A DNA stretch of 64,000 bases. Origin: Chitinibacter sp. FCG-7 (GTDB lineage Bacteria > Pseudomonadota > Gammaproteobacteria > Burkholderiales > Chitinibacteraceae). Below the pieces are notes generated by a model that saw only the letters and a list, made by a program, of their open reading frames with translations, was not told where the DNA came from and made no database searches. Both the position numbers and the translations under genes were made by a program. How positions within the stretch are numbered: the first letter of the stretch is position 1; every line of letters starts with the position of its first letter. The DNA is taken from NCBI RefSeq assembly GCF_040047665.1, contig NZ_CP157355.1:1550001-1614000 (forward strand). The letters are read 5' to 3'. This document shows, piece by piece, positions 25,811-34,648 of the stretch.

Positions 25811-25829
25811 ATTGAGAACAATTCTCGTT
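25811..25829 (-). promoter_or_regulatory. Fur box upstream of the EAL gene
   Basis: ATTGAGAACAATTCTCGTT agrees with AATGAGAATNATTCTCATT at about 15 of 18 informative positions and includes the dyad GAGAA-N3-TTCTC. It begins 11 bases upstream of the ATG at 25800, a position that would block transcription or RNA polymerase binding. Iron control of this phosphodiesterase is inferred. Confidence 0.65.
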
Positions 25830-25924
25830 ATTGTAGCAATGAAGCGCCTGTCACCCTACTGTTTTTGCTGCCTAGGCGGCAGGCCTGTGATCAATATCAA
25901 ACCTAGCGCAGCTGGCAGTCGTCG

Positions 25925-27097
25925 CTAGCGGCTAGGCCAGTGCCAGGCCGGGCGCTCCAGCGGAGTCTGGTCGAGCAGCTGCGTAGCGCCCAACGTTTTT
26001 TCCAGTGGCAACACCTGCGCTTCGCGCAAGCGGCCCAGCGCAGTGACCAGCCGTGCCGCGTGGCTCACCACAATGATCTGGCTATGCTGCGCGGCTGCGC
26101 CGATCAGCCTGGCCAGTGCGGGCAGCAGATCGGGGTGCAGGCTGGTTTCCGGCTCGTTCAGAACCAGCAATTCGGGCGGGCGCGGGCTGAGCAGGGCGGC
26201 TACCAGCAATAAATAGCGCAGCGTGCCATCGGACAACTCGGCGGCGGCCAGCGGGCGTAGCAGGCCGGATTGCCACATTTGTACGCTAAATCGCGAATGT
26301 TCAACGATGATCTCGACCCTTGCGCCAGGGAAAGCATCGGCAATGGCCGTGTCCAGCTCGTCGCCCCGGCCCAGCTCGCGGATGGTTTGCAGTGCGGCGG
26401 CCAGATCAGCGCCATCGTGCGCCAGAATCGGCGTGTAAGTGCCGATTTGTGCCTGCCGCGCCGGAGCCTGTGCATCGCTGCGCAAATGGTCGTAAAAGCG
26501 CCAGGCGCGCATGCGCTCGCGCAGCGCCAATACTTCGGGCGCGCGTAGCGGATCGGCGCAATGGCTAAACAGGCTGTCGTAGGCCGGAACATGGCGGCTG
26601 AGAATTTGCCAATCGCGGCCATGGTCGCCAGTGCGCACCTTGCACAGGCTGCGATCCCGTTCGGCCAGCAAGGCCGACTCGCGCAGGATGGGCCCGGCCC
26701 AGATGGATTCGCGCTTGATGTGCGGGTCGCCGCCAAACATCGACGTCGAATCGGGCGTTGGCAGGCCCAGATCAATCGCGTAGCCAAAATCATCGGCGGC
26801 AAAGCCCAGCTTGAGCGCAATGGCGTCCTGCCGCGTGGTGCCCTGAATCGGCACATCGCCCCGCTGCATGGCGCGGCTAATCGTTTCCGGCCCGGCCCAC
26901 AGGGTGGATGAAAAGCCGCCTTCCTGCGCGAGGCTGGCCACCAGCCGCCCTTGCGCGCTCTCGGCCAGCAGACGCAAGGCGCGGTACAGGCTGGATTTAC
27001 CCGAGCCATTGGCGCCGGTAATCACATTGATCTGGCCCAGCGGAATAATCAGCTCGCGCAAGGAGCGATAGTTGGCGATGGCAACGGTATTGAGCAT
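25925..27097 (-). CDS. AAA-family ATPase, RecF/SMC-like (AAA_21)
   Basis: The 390-residue protein has an ABC-type split ATPase: ANYRSLRELIIPL start, Walker A GANGSGKSS (residues 28-36), signature ELSDGTLRYLLL near 290, Walker B ELLVLNEPETSLHPDL, and His switch IIVVSHAARLV. There is no TOPRIM or long coiled coil, so it is not an OLD nuclease or SMC proper. Proteins of this size often occur alone in chromosomes with unknown roles, or as ATPase halves of defence pairs. No partner gene is adjacent here. Confidence 0.82.
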   Translation of the reverse strand: MLNTVAIANYRSLRELIIPLGQINVITGANGSGKSSLYRALRLLAESAQGRLVASLAQEGGFSSTLWAGPETISRAMQRGDVPIQGTTRQDAIALKLGFAADDFGYAIDLGLPTPDSTSMFGGDPHIKRESIWAGPILRESALLAERDRSLCKVRTGDHGRDWQILSRHVPAYDSLFSHCADPLRAPEVLALRERMRAWRFYDHLRSDAQAPARQAQIGTYTPILAHDGADLAAALQTIRELGRGDELDTAIADAFPGARVEIIVEHSRFSVQMWQSGLLRPLAAAELSDGTLRYLLLVAALLSPRPPELLVLNEPETSLHPDLLPALARLIGAAAQHSQIIVVSHAARLVTALGRLREAQVLPLEKTLGATQLLDQTPLERPAWHWPSR

Positions 27098-27335
27098 GCA
27101 AAGTCCGCTTCAGGTGCAGTCAAACAGCCGCCCAGCATAAGCGATCTGCCGTGCTTTTGCATGGCAGAAAGACCACGGTTTGCTGAGCAGAATATTGCCG
27201 GCTTATTAGTAAATAGTAATTTACAAGAAAGCTATGACGTGATTCACACAGATAGTCGCCAATTATCGGTGCCGCGAAATTCAGGCGTCATTTCTGTAGT
27301 AGCATGGCCGCGCATAAAAAAATAATGGAGACGAT

Positions 27336-30032
27336 ATGCGCAAAAATACACTACGTTCGCACACCGGCAGCCTGTTGTGCATGGCCTTGTTCAGCAGCAC
27401 GCTCTGGGCGGCCCAGCCGTGGCAGGAAGGCCGCCAATACCAGGCGGGCGAAGAAGTCAGCTATCAGGGTTTGCGCTATCAGGCGCGGGTCAAGCATGAA
27501 GCGCTGATGGGCGCAGGCTGGAACCCGCAGCAGGCTCCTTCATTGTGGACGCTGGTGAAATCCGGCGCTGGCAGCGCAAGCAGCACGTCCGGTACGGTTA
27601 GCACGGCGGGCGCTACTGCCTGCCCGGCCAGCTGGGCGAGCAGCGCCACGTATACCACGGGCAATCAGGTGAGCTACAACGGGCGTACCTATGAAGCCAA
27701 ATGGTGGACCAAGGGTGATACGCCCGGCACGACTGGCGAATGGGGTGTCTGGAAAGACCTAGGGGTATGTGGTGGCAGCGCAGCAACAGCGGCGCCAGCG
27801 AGCAATACCCCCGTGCCGACCGCAGCGCCTACCCTAGCTCCTACTCTTGCACCAACGGCAAAACCCAGCGCGGCACCGACCAGCGCACCTACGGTGAGCC
27901 CGGCTCCAACAGCGATTGCGACGGCTGCACCAACGCCTGCCAGCAGCTGCTTTGCCGCCTGGTTGAGCAGCAAGGCGTATGTGGGCGGCGATAAAGTAAC
28001 TTATAACGGCCGCAATTATCAGGCGCAATGGTGGACGCAAGGCAATCCACCCGATACCAATACCGGCTCGGGTAAACCCTGGCTTGATCTGGGGGTATGT
28101 GGCGCAAGCCCAGCAACAGCAACACCAGTGAGCAATACCCCTGCACCGACTGCTGTCCCAACGGCCGTTCCGAGCGCCACACCGACCATTAAACCAAGCG
28201 CGACGCCAACGGCCAGCCCTGTCGCGACCGCTAAGCCGACTCTGACTCCGACAGCAACTCCGACAGCGGTCCCAACTGCAACACCAGCAGTAACGCCGAC
28301 ACCGACCGCCACCCCGCAAGCCAGCGCAGCGCCGTCACTCGGTCTGGTGATTAATGAAATCGCCAGCGACCCGAATGGCAGCGGCAGCTGGTTCGAGATT
28401 CGCAATGGCAGCGCCAGCAGCGTGAATCTCTCTGACGTCAAACTGCGCATCCGCAACAACGCCGGTGTGGTCAGCGAATACCCGCTGGGCGCGATCACGC
28501 TGCCTGCCGAAGGCCTGCTGGCGGTTGCTGCACGCAATAGCGCCACCGGGCTGACCAATACCAGCCAGATTGTCTATCTGGGGCAAACCAGCAATTATCC
28601 GCGCTGGACCAGCGCCAGCGGCGCAATCGAGCTGGTGCGCAACGGCCAGACCGTTGATTTTGTCCGTTTTGGCAGCAGCAGCGATCAGCCATTGAGCGCA
28701 GGCCAGTGGAGCGGCAGCAATGCACCAGCCCTGAGTGCCAGCTATGGGTATGCGCTGGTACGCCCCTATTTGCAAGGCATAGACAGCAATACTGCTGCAG
28801 ATTGGCAGAATGTGGCTTTCTCAACGCCCGGTGGGCGTAATGATGTACCGAGCGGCGTCACCGATGAAGACGGCGACGGCATCCCGAGCAGCGCCAAAGT
28901 GCCGGGCGGCACGTATGCGGGCTTGGATTTATACAGCATGGGCGCGCGCGCAGGTCGTCCGACTTTGCTCATCCATGTTGATACCATGCAAACCACCGAT
29001 GAGGGCGTCAAGCCGCAACGCGAAGCGCTGCAAGCCGTGGTCGACGCCTTTGCCCGCCGCAATATCGACATTCTGTTTGACGTCGGCAGTATGTACACAG
29101 CCAGCTTTAGCCCTGCCAACTTCAATCTGGGTGGCGGCAAAATGGTAGCTTTTGCCGCGTGTGTCGATCTGAACCCGGCCAGTGGCTGCAGCCGGCTGGC
29201 CGATTACAAAGCGGCCAGCATGGATTTGCGCCGCCGACAGGTGTTCCATTACCTGCTGATGGCCAGCAGCCGCAATGCCGACGGTAGCTCAGGTTCGTCC
29301 GGCGTGGCGGAAATCGGCGGCAATGACTTTATTGTGTCGCTGGGCAAATGGGGCTTGAACAGCAATACCGCCAGCAACCGTTATCGCCTGATCAACTATC
29401 AGGCTGGCACCATCATGCACGAGCTGGGGCACAATCTTGGCCTGCGCCATGGCGGCTTTGAAAACACCAATGACAAGCCCAACTACTACAGCATCATGAA
29501 CTACCTGTACCAGCTGCAAGGTCTGGGCGATCGCGCCACCAGCATTGGCCCGGTGCAGCGCTACTATCTGGACAAAGGCTACAACAGCTTGTCGACGTGT
29601 TCGCTGGAAGGCAGCGCGTGTAGCAGCACTTTCCGCATCGACTACTCGGACGGCAGCAGCGAGCGCCTGAACGAGAACAGCCTGCTGGAAGCCGCCAGCA
29701 TTGGCCGGGGTGCCGATAGCGGCGTGTACGCCGACTGGAATAACAGCAAGGCCCTGAACAGCAGCGCCTATGCGCTGGATGTGAATGGTGACGGTGTGCT
29801 GGGCTATCTGCAGGACTATGATGACTGGGGCAATATCAGCCTGCGCTTTGCGCGCACCAGCCAGGGTAGCGCTGGCGCTGCCATGCTGCGCAGTATCAAT
29901 TCGGAGCGCAAGCAGGCGAAAAAATCGCGTGCCTTTATGCACGATCAATTCGAGCACTCGGAAGAAAAACCACCGCGTCCCGAGTTTTTCCATGAATTAA
30001 GAAAGGCTTCTCCATATGCCCAATTTGATTAA
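27336..30032 (+). CDS. Secreted chitin-binding metzincin-type metalloprotease
   Basis: The 898-residue precursor has a signal peptide ending LWA-AQP. Three chitin-binding type 3 (CBM5/12) modules lie near residues 26-70, 92-143 and 204-252; the last two keep the pattern YNGR(T/N)Y.A.WWT...W..LGVC. Two Thr/Pro/Ala-rich linkers separate them. A lamin-tail-like beta domain starts with LVINEIASDPNGSG (about 337-445). The catalytic part holds HELGHNLGLRH (H695, H699, H705) and Met-turn SIMN (M721). It should cleave protein on chitinous surfaces. The C-terminus ends in a Lys/Glu-rich tail overlapping the next gene by 17 bases. Confidence 0.85.
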   Translation: MRKNTLRSHTGSLLCMALFSSTLWAAQPWQEGRQYQAGEEVSYQGLRYQARVKHEALMGAGWNPQQAPSLWTLVKSGAGSASSTSGTVSTAGATACPASWASSATYTTGNQVSYNGRTYEAKWWTKGDTPGTTGEWGVWKDLGVCGGSAATAAPASNTPVPTAAPTLAPTLAPTAKPSAAPTSAPTVSPAPTAIATAAPTPASSCFAAWLSSKAYVGGDKVTYNGRNYQAQWWTQGNPPDTNTGSGKPWLDLGVCGASPATATPVSNTPAPTAVPTAVPSATPTIKPSATPTASPVATAKPTLTPTATPTAVPTATPAVTPTPTATPQASAAPSLGLVINEIASDPNGSGSWFEIRNGSASSVNLSDVKLRIRNNAGVVSEYPLGAITLPAEGLLAVAARNSATGLTNTSQIVYLGQTSNYPRWTSASGAIELVRNGQTVDFVRFGSSSDQPLSAGQWSGSNAPALSASYGYALVRPYLQGIDSNTAADWQNVAFSTPGGRNDVPSGVTDEDGDGIPSSAKVPGGTYAGLDLYSMGARAGRPTLLIHVDTMQTTDEGVKPQREALQAVVDAFARRNIDILFDVGSMYTASFSPANFNLGGGKMVAFAACVDLNPASGCSRLADYKAASMDLRRRQVFHYLLMASSRNADGSSGSSGVAEIGGNDFIVSLGKWGLNSNTASNRYRLINYQAGTIMHELGHNLGLRHGGFENTNDKPNYYSIMNYLYQLQGLGDRATSIGPVQRYYLDKGYNSLSTCSLEGSACSSTFRIDYSDGSSERLNENSLLEAASIGRGADSGVYADWNNSKALNSSAYALDVNGDGVLGYLQDYDDWGNISLRFARTSQGSAGAAMLRSINSERKQAKKSRAFMHDQFEHSEEKPPRPEFFHELRKASPYAQFD

Positions 30033-30579
30033 ATCCGCGCTATTGGCCTTAGTCGCCCTGAGTGCTACATCGCTGCTGGCCGCACCGCTGCAACTGGAAA
30101 GCAGCCTGCCGGTTGGGCAAAGCTTGAGTGGTAAAACGCGTGTCAAAGCGCAGGCCGACGATAGCTACAGCCTCACGCTGCAAGGCCAGAGTGTGCAAAT
30201 TCGCGGCCTGGGCGCAACGCCGCGCCTGCCGCGTCAGGCGGCGCAGCTGCACTTCGAGCGCCGCGCCCATCCGGCTGGCCCGCAAAGCTGGCTCACACTC
30301 ACGCAGGGCGCGCAAAGCTGGCTGCTGGCCAGCAATCTGACTGGCGGCGCAACGCTAGCTGCTGGCCGCCAGCTGGTCTGGCAAGCCGAGCGCGTGCAGC
30401 TCTCCAACGGTCAGGGCCAACTGCAAACGCTGCCCGCTGATGACGATCTGGGCGTAAAAAACGGCTGGCGCGAATGCCTGCGCCTGCTCGACGTCCGCCT
30501 CCCCGCCGCTGAAACCAGCGATAGCGAAGCCCAATTCGACATCGCCTACTGGAACACCCGCGCCAAAGACTGCCGCTGA
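30016..30579 (+). CDS. Small secreted protein coupled to the metalloprotease
   Basis: The 187-residue precursor begins with a signal peptide (MPNLIKSALLALVALSATSL, cleavage near LLA-APL). The remainder is predicted mostly beta with Gln/Leu-rich strands and two Cys (WRECLRLL and the penultimate Cys). It overlaps the protease gene by 17 bases, so translation is coupled. It could be an inhibitor, chaperone or accessory factor for the protease. I recognise no family. Confidence 0.72.
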   Translation: MPNLIKSALLALVALSATSLLAAPLQLESSLPVGQSLSGKTRVKAQADDSYSLTLQGQSVQIRGLGATPRLPRQAAQLHFERRAHPAGPQSWLTLTQGAQSWLLASNLTGGATLAAGRQLVWQAERVQLSNGQGQLQTLPADDDLGVKNGWRECLRLLDVRLPAAETSDSEAQFDIAYWNTRAKDCR

Positions 30580-30597
30580 GTCGGTCTCAGCCAACGC

Positions 30598-30628
30598 AAA
30601 AAACGCCGGTTCAAACCGGCGTTTTTTC
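30598..30628. terminator. Bidirectional intrinsic terminator
   Basis: AAAAAACGCCGG and CCGGCGTTTTTT pair around TTCAAA, with A- and T-runs on the two sides. It lies between the convergent secreted-protein gene and the DsbA-like gene and can end both. Confidence 0.9.
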
Positions 30629-30629
30629 A

Positions 30630-31334
30630 TTAAATCGCACACCCCTGCGGCGTGCATAGTGCGTCTGTCCCGCCAGCTTGCGCTGTAATGCCGTGCGCTT
30701 GCAGGGATTGTACAAAGGCATCGGCCTGGCCCAGAAATGGCGAGATGTCGATGCGCTGTAGCTGCCCATCATGCTCCAGCAGCAGCGATGGGAAGCCGCG
30801 CAGGCCGTGCTGTTGCATTAGCTTGCGCGTTGTAGCAAAGCGCTGTTCGATCTGTTGCGCCTGCACATCGAGCTGTGCCAGAAAACTAGCGCTATCAATC
30901 CCCAGCTCGCTAGCCAATTGCAGCAACACCGTGCCATCGCTGATGCGCAAACCTTTCGCATAGTGCGCATGCTGGATCTTGCCCAGCATCGCCAAGCCAT
31001 CAAAGCCCAAAGCCTGTGCGGCCAAGATCGCCAGCGTTGGCGGGGTTGAATCGAACACGGCGCTGGTGTCGAGCAACAAGCCATTAAAGTAGCCGTCACC
31101 AAACGGCTGGCCGGTCAGCTCGGCAATGCGCTGATCGTGTGGCATCACATAGTTGCGCAGCGCTGGGCTCACCGTTTGGCGGTTGGCCCCGCTCATCATG
31201 CCACCCGGATGCAAGGCCACTTCCAAGCCTTGCAGTTGCGCCGCGGCGTGGATCAGCGGAGCCGCGGCGTAGCACCAGCCGCACAATGGGTCGAACACAT
31301 AGTGCAGCTTGCTTTGATTGCTGGTGTTTACCAT
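30630..31334 (-). CDS. DsbA-family (FrnE-like) oxidoreductase, cytosolic
   Basis: The 234-residue protein has a thioredoxin-like fold with insert. The active site is DPLCGWCYAAAP (CGWC near residue 18), the helical region follows, and the cis-Pro loop is GLRGFPSLLLE near 180. No signal peptide precedes the site. A C-terminal CTPQGC pair may be a second redox site. It overlaps the MBL gene by 7 bases (ATGGTAA), so both are co-translated, and both face away from a LysR gene. The substrate is unknown. Confidence 0.85.
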   Translation of the reverse strand: MVNTSNQSKLHYVFDPLCGWCYAAAPLIHAAAQLQGLEVALHPGGMMSGANRQTVSPALRNYVMPHDQRIAELTGQPFGDGYFNGLLLDTSAVFDSTPPTLAILAAQALGFDGLAMLGKIQHAHYAKGLRISDGTVLLQLASELGIDSASFLAQLDVQAQQIEQRFATTRKLMQQHGLRGFPSLLLEHDGQLQRIDISPFLGQADAFVQSLQAHGITAQAGGTDALCTPQGCAI

Positions 31335-32194
31335 TTCATTTCACCTTTATTCACTTTGGCGCCGATATCGAGCGCAATGCCCAAACCCGCTTGCGGATAG
31401 GCCGCTTTCATACTGTCGATCAGCTCGGCACCGGTTTTCGCCTTGCCCAAGTTTTGCTCAAACGTCTGCAAATACGCCTTGGTGTAATCAATCGCGCTGA
31501 TGTCCATTTTCGCGCCAGCTTGCATATGGCCAGGCACAACGACAGCGGGTTTCAATGCCGCCATTTCATCGAGCTGCGCGATCCACGCTTTGCGCTCGGC
31601 GACGCTTTGCGTATCGGCAGTCCAAACGTGCAGGCCATTCAGAACACCGACATTGCCGGTAATGGTTTTGATCGATGGAATCCACACATACGGACGATGC
31701 GCCAAGATGCCGCTGGTGCCACGGATTTCGACTTTCTGGCCGTCAACGCTCAAGGCATTGCTGCTCAAGGCTACAGGCAACACGGGTTTTTTCGGGGCAT
31801 TCGCGCCCATTTTCGGGCCCCAGAATGCCACTTTGGCATCGACTTTGGCCTTGATCTTTTCCAGCACGGCTGGAGTAGCCAGCACTTGCGCGTTCGGGAA
31901 AAATTCTTGCAGCGTTTCTACGCCGAAATAGTAATCTGGGTCGGCTTGGCTAACGAAAATCGTTTTGAGTTCTTTGCCGCTATCGAGCACATTGGCCGCG
32001 ATGCGCAGCGCGTCGGCGCGGGTAAAGCCAGCGTCGATCACCAGCGCTTCTTTGTCGCCATGAATCAGCGTTGAATTGACATGAAAGCTCGCGCCATCGG
32101 CGTTATACACCTTGATTTGCAATGGGGCGGTTTCGGCTTGCGCTGCGCCAAAAACCAATGCGAAAGAGGCGGCGAGTAGAGTAGTGCGGATCAT
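31328..32194 (-). CDS. Secreted MBL-fold protein with altered metal motif
   Basis: The 288-residue precursor has a signal peptide ending AQA-ETA. The metallo-beta-lactamase fold is visible in STLIHGDKEALVIDAGFTRAD and the late VVVPGHMQAGA. The usual HxHxDH motif is replaced by SQADPDYYFG, so the two leading His are absent while two Asp remain. Proteins with the SQADPDYYFG variant form a recurrent subfamily usually called MBL-fold hydrolase. Activity and metal content are uncertain. It leads a two-gene operon with the DsbA-like gene. Confidence 0.78.
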   Translation of the reverse strand: MIRTTLLAASFALVFGAAQAETAPLQIKVYNADGASFHVNSTLIHGDKEALVIDAGFTRADALRIAANVLDSGKELKTIFVSQADPDYYFGVETLQEFFPNAQVLATPAVLEKIKAKVDAKVAFWGPKMGANAPKKPVLPVALSSNALSVDGQKVEIRGTSGILAHRPYVWIPSIKTITGNVGVLNGLHVWTADTQSVAERKAWIAQLDEMAALKPAVVVPGHMQAGAKMDISAIDYTKAYLQTFEQNLGKAKTGAELIDSMKAAYPQAGLGIALDIGAKVNKGEMKW

Positions 32195-32339
32195 GGTTTT
32201 GCTCCTAAATTAGTTGGCGCCTCATCTGGGCTGCCGTGGTGAATTGAAACTGACGCTAGTTTAGTTGCAACAATCGACCAGATAAATGCGCTAAACTGCG
32301 CATGATTATTGCAATATTCGAACAAATAGAGGTTTGGCG
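32195..32339. promoter_or_regulatory. LysR-type divergent control region
   Basis: The 145-base gap between the MBL operon and the LysR gene contains two 8-bp palindromes, GTTGCAAC (32265-32272) and ATTGCAAT (32308-32315), 35 bases apart, and TGCGCTAAACTGCGCA between them. Paired sites in such a gap are typical of LysR regulators; binding is inferred. Confidence 0.4.
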
Positions 32340-33230
32340 ATGGACAGACTCACCGCGATGAAGGTGTTTTGCGAAGTCGCCGCCAGCGGCAGTTTTAGCG
32401 CCACGGCCGACAAACTCGAGATGTCGCGCGCGATGGTCACCCGCTATATTGGCGAACTTGAAACATGGCTCGATGCTCGGCTATTGCAACGCACCACGCG
32501 CAAAGTCACGCTCACCGACGCCGGTGAAAGCTGCCTACGCCGCAGCCAGCAAATGCTCGCGCTGATGGACAATATCGAAGAAGAAACGCTGCGGCACGAC
32601 GGCGAGCTGCGCGGGCAGTTGCGCCTTACCGCCAGCATGTCGTTCGGCTTTGCGCATCTGGCCGCAGCGATTAGCGATTTCCTAGCGCAGCACCCGCAAC
32701 TGAAAATCGACTTGAATGTGAGCGATCGCGCGGTCAATCTGGTCGAAGAACGCATCGATCTAGCGATCCGCATCAGCAGCGAGCCCGACCCAATGCTAAT
32801 CGCCCGCCCGCTGGCGCGCTGCGATTCGGTGCTGGTCGCCTCGCCGGGGTATCTATCGGAAAACGGCATTCCGCAATCACCAGCCGCACTTACCCAGCAT
32901 AGGTGTCTAAGCTACGCCAACTTTGGCCGCAGTATTTGGTCTTTCCTGCGCGGTGACGAACACGAACAAGTCGCTGTCTCCAGCCGTTTTAGCGCCAACG
33001 AAGCCACCGTGCTACTGCACGCTGCGCTCGCCGATGGCGGCATCGCGCTACAACCGACGTATCTGGCCCAACCCTACCTCGACAACGGACAACTCATCGC
33101 GCTGCTGCCCGACTGGCAAGTACCCGCGATGACCATCTACGCGCTGTATCCATCACGGCGACATTTATCGCCAGCAGTACGGGCGCTGCTGGATTTTTTG
33201 GTGGAGCGGTTTGCGGCGCAATCTTGGTGA
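32340..33230 (+). CDS. LysR-family transcriptional regulator
   Basis: The 296-residue protein has the N-terminal winged helix MKVFCEVAASGSFSATADKL through LDARLLQRTTRKVTLTDAG and a C-terminal substrate-binding domain (LRLTASMSFGFAHLAAAI, DLAIRISSEPD). Start ATG 32340 is preceded by AGAGG; a TTG six bases upstream is less likely. It is divergent from the MBL/DsbA-like pair and probably controls it. The inducer is unknown. A GNAT gene follows closely. Confidence 0.92.
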   Translation: MDRLTAMKVFCEVAASGSFSATADKLEMSRAMVTRYIGELETWLDARLLQRTTRKVTLTDAGESCLRRSQQMLALMDNIEEETLRHDGELRGQLRLTASMSFGFAHLAAAISDFLAQHPQLKIDLNVSDRAVNLVEERIDLAIRISSEPDPMLIARPLARCDSVLVASPGYLSENGIPQSPAALTQHRCLSYANFGRSIWSFLRGDEHEQVAVSSRFSANEATVLLHAALADGGIALQPTYLAQPYLDNGQLIALLPDWQVPAMTIYALYPSRRHLSPAVRALLDFLVERFAAQSW

Positions 33231-33274
33231 GCTCGAAGCGGATGAGCTACAACTTTGCATTCAAGAGAATAGAC

Positions 33275-33772
33275 ATGACTATCAATCCCGTTACACCAGA
33301 TCAGTATGAGTCACTCACGGATTTACTGTTTGAGTTGCACTCTTTTTACAACCATCCACCAACGGCAAGCCGCGCGGAAATCAATGATCATTTGCTCAAA
33401 AATTTGCTCGCAGGCGACTCAAATATTCAACTCATCGTTGCGAGTGAGCATTCGACAGTGATTGGATTTGCCGCCATTCTCTGGCAATACTCGCTAGTCG
33501 AACCTGCTGCAGAGCAGCGTAAACAATGCCAATTAAAAGAACTCTATGTGCGCTCTGCTCATCGCGGCTCTGGCGCAGGAAAAGCGTTAGTCACTTGGAT
33601 TGCTCAGTTCGCACTAGCCAATGGTTGCGGGCGCATGGATTGGCATGTGAAAGCATCCAACGAGCGTGGGATAAAGTTCTACAGTAAGCTCGGTGGCGAG
33701 TTGGTTGCCGATAGATTGAGTTTTAGGCTGCCGAGCGCATCGATGCTGAAGCTGACGCAAAATCAGTATTAA
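33275..33772 (+). CDS. GNAT-family N-acetyltransferase
   Basis: The 165-residue protein shows the GNAT core: VIGFAAILWQYSLV, LKELYVRSAHRGSGAGKALV with the acetyl-CoA-binding (R/Q)GxGxGxA-like loop, and the C-terminal NERGIKFYSKLGGE. It lies 44 bases after the LysR gene. The acceptor substrate is not recognisable. Confidence 0.87.
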   Translation: MTINPVTPDQYESLTDLLFELHSFYNHPPTASRAEINDHLLKNLLAGDSNIQLIVASEHSTVIGFAAILWQYSLVEPAAEQRKQCQLKELYVRSAHRGSGAGKALVTWIAQFALANGCGRMDWHVKASNERGIKFYSKLGGELVADRLSFRLPSASMLKLTQNQY

Positions 33773-33789
33773 AGCCAATCAGCCCAATT

Positions 33790-34482
33790 TCAAATTGCGC
33801 TCAATCGCCCTTCAGCATCAAAAGCATAAATTTCTTCATGCTTAAAACCCCAGCGCTCATCGGCAGCAATATGCGGCTCGAAGGTGAAGCACAGCATGTC
33901 GCCCAAGCGTTGTTGCTGGCCTTGCTCGATAAAATATCGGTCCTCTCGCCGCGTGGCGATGCTGTGGCCAACATTGCCGAGAAAATCGAGATTAGAAAAA
34001 CCCAGCGCTTTAATCCGCGCATTGGCCCAGTCGAACAATTCGCCGCCGCTCATATCTGGCCGCGCAAATTCAATTAACTCGGCATGCAGCTGGCGTTCAG
34101 CCAAAATGCCTTGCTGAAAAATGGGCGAGGCTACTTCAGTGCTGACGCGGCCATTTTCTACGCAAAAAGAGCGCGCACAATCGCCCCACACCTCGCCCAG
34201 TGACGGGCTTAAATCCACGGTAACGAGGTTAAATTCGCCCACCTTCTCGCTCGCCGGGCGATAGTCGTGGCCAGAAATCGAGAGCTGGCTACGGCTGCCA
34301 AGCAATACAAAAGCCGGGCAATCGTAATACCAAGTGGTATGTATATTGTGAGAGGCCATAAGCTGGCTGGCTTTGGCGGCAATACTGGCCTCGGTATCGT
34401 CAGCAGTGATCAATCCGGCCAGTGCATCTTGAACTTGCCGGGCGATGTTTTGAATTGCCCGATGGGCATGAAGTAAAGCCAA
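33790..34482 (-). CDS. M24-family metallopeptidase (Xaa-Pro/Met aminopeptidase fold)
   Basis: The 230-residue protein has the pita-bread fold ligands in order: LVTVDLSPSLGEVWGDCARS with two Asp, FLGNVGHSI with His, CFTFEPH with Glu, and KHEEIYAF with Glu. The start is TTG at 34482, supported by GAGGTGAAAT just upstream; the next Met (residue 43) would remove part of the fold. The family includes aminopeptidases and non-peptidase relatives. It is convergent with the GNAT gene. Confidence 0.8.
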   Translation of the reverse strand: MALLHAHRAIQNIARQVQDALAGLITADDTEASIAAKASQLMASHNIHTTWYYDCPAFVLLGSRSQLSISGHDYRPASEKVGEFNLVTVDLSPSLGEVWGDCARSFCVENGRVSTEVASPIFQQGILAERQLHAELIEFARPDMSGGELFDWANARIKALGFSNLDFLGNVGHSIATRREDRYFIEQGQQQRLGDMLCFTFEPHIAADERWGFKHEEIYAFDAEGRLSAI

Positions 34483-34518
34483 ATTTCACCTCAAGAGATT
34501 GAAAAGTCTGCTAACGCA

Positions 34519-34545
34519 GGCGGTAAACCGGCGGTTTCGCCCGCC
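34519..34545 (-). terminator. GC-rich hairpin downstream of the epimerase gene
   Basis: The imperfect hairpin GGCGG..AAACC/GGTTT..CCGCC lies between the epimerase stop (34649) and the M24 start. No long T-run follows, so termination efficiency is doubtful. Confidence 0.4.
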
Positions 34546-34558
34546 CTAATGACCCAAT

Positions 34559-34590
34559 GGGTATATCCACAAAAGCCAATGCTAAAAAGG
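34559..34590. repeat. GGGTAT-type repeat, half copy (copy 4)
   Basis: GGGTATATCCACAAAAGCCA and the next 12 bases resemble the left half of copy 1 at 9330-9360. The matching right arm is poor (GTATATAC near 34615), so this is a decayed copy. Confidence 0.45.
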
Positions 34591-34648
34591 ACTCCAGAGT
34601 AACACTACGGCATGTATATACAACAACCGTCAGCCTGTGCAGATTTCC

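Noticed and set aside
25925..27097. AAA ATPase as half of a defence pair
   Set aside because: No adjacent nuclease or effector gene, host-like GC content, and flanks that are ordinary chromosomal genes.
27777..28330. Thr/Pro/Ala repeats in the protease gene as a DNA repeat array
   Set aside because: The repetition is in low-complexity linker codons and varies at the base level; no fixed DNA unit or CRISPR-like spacing.
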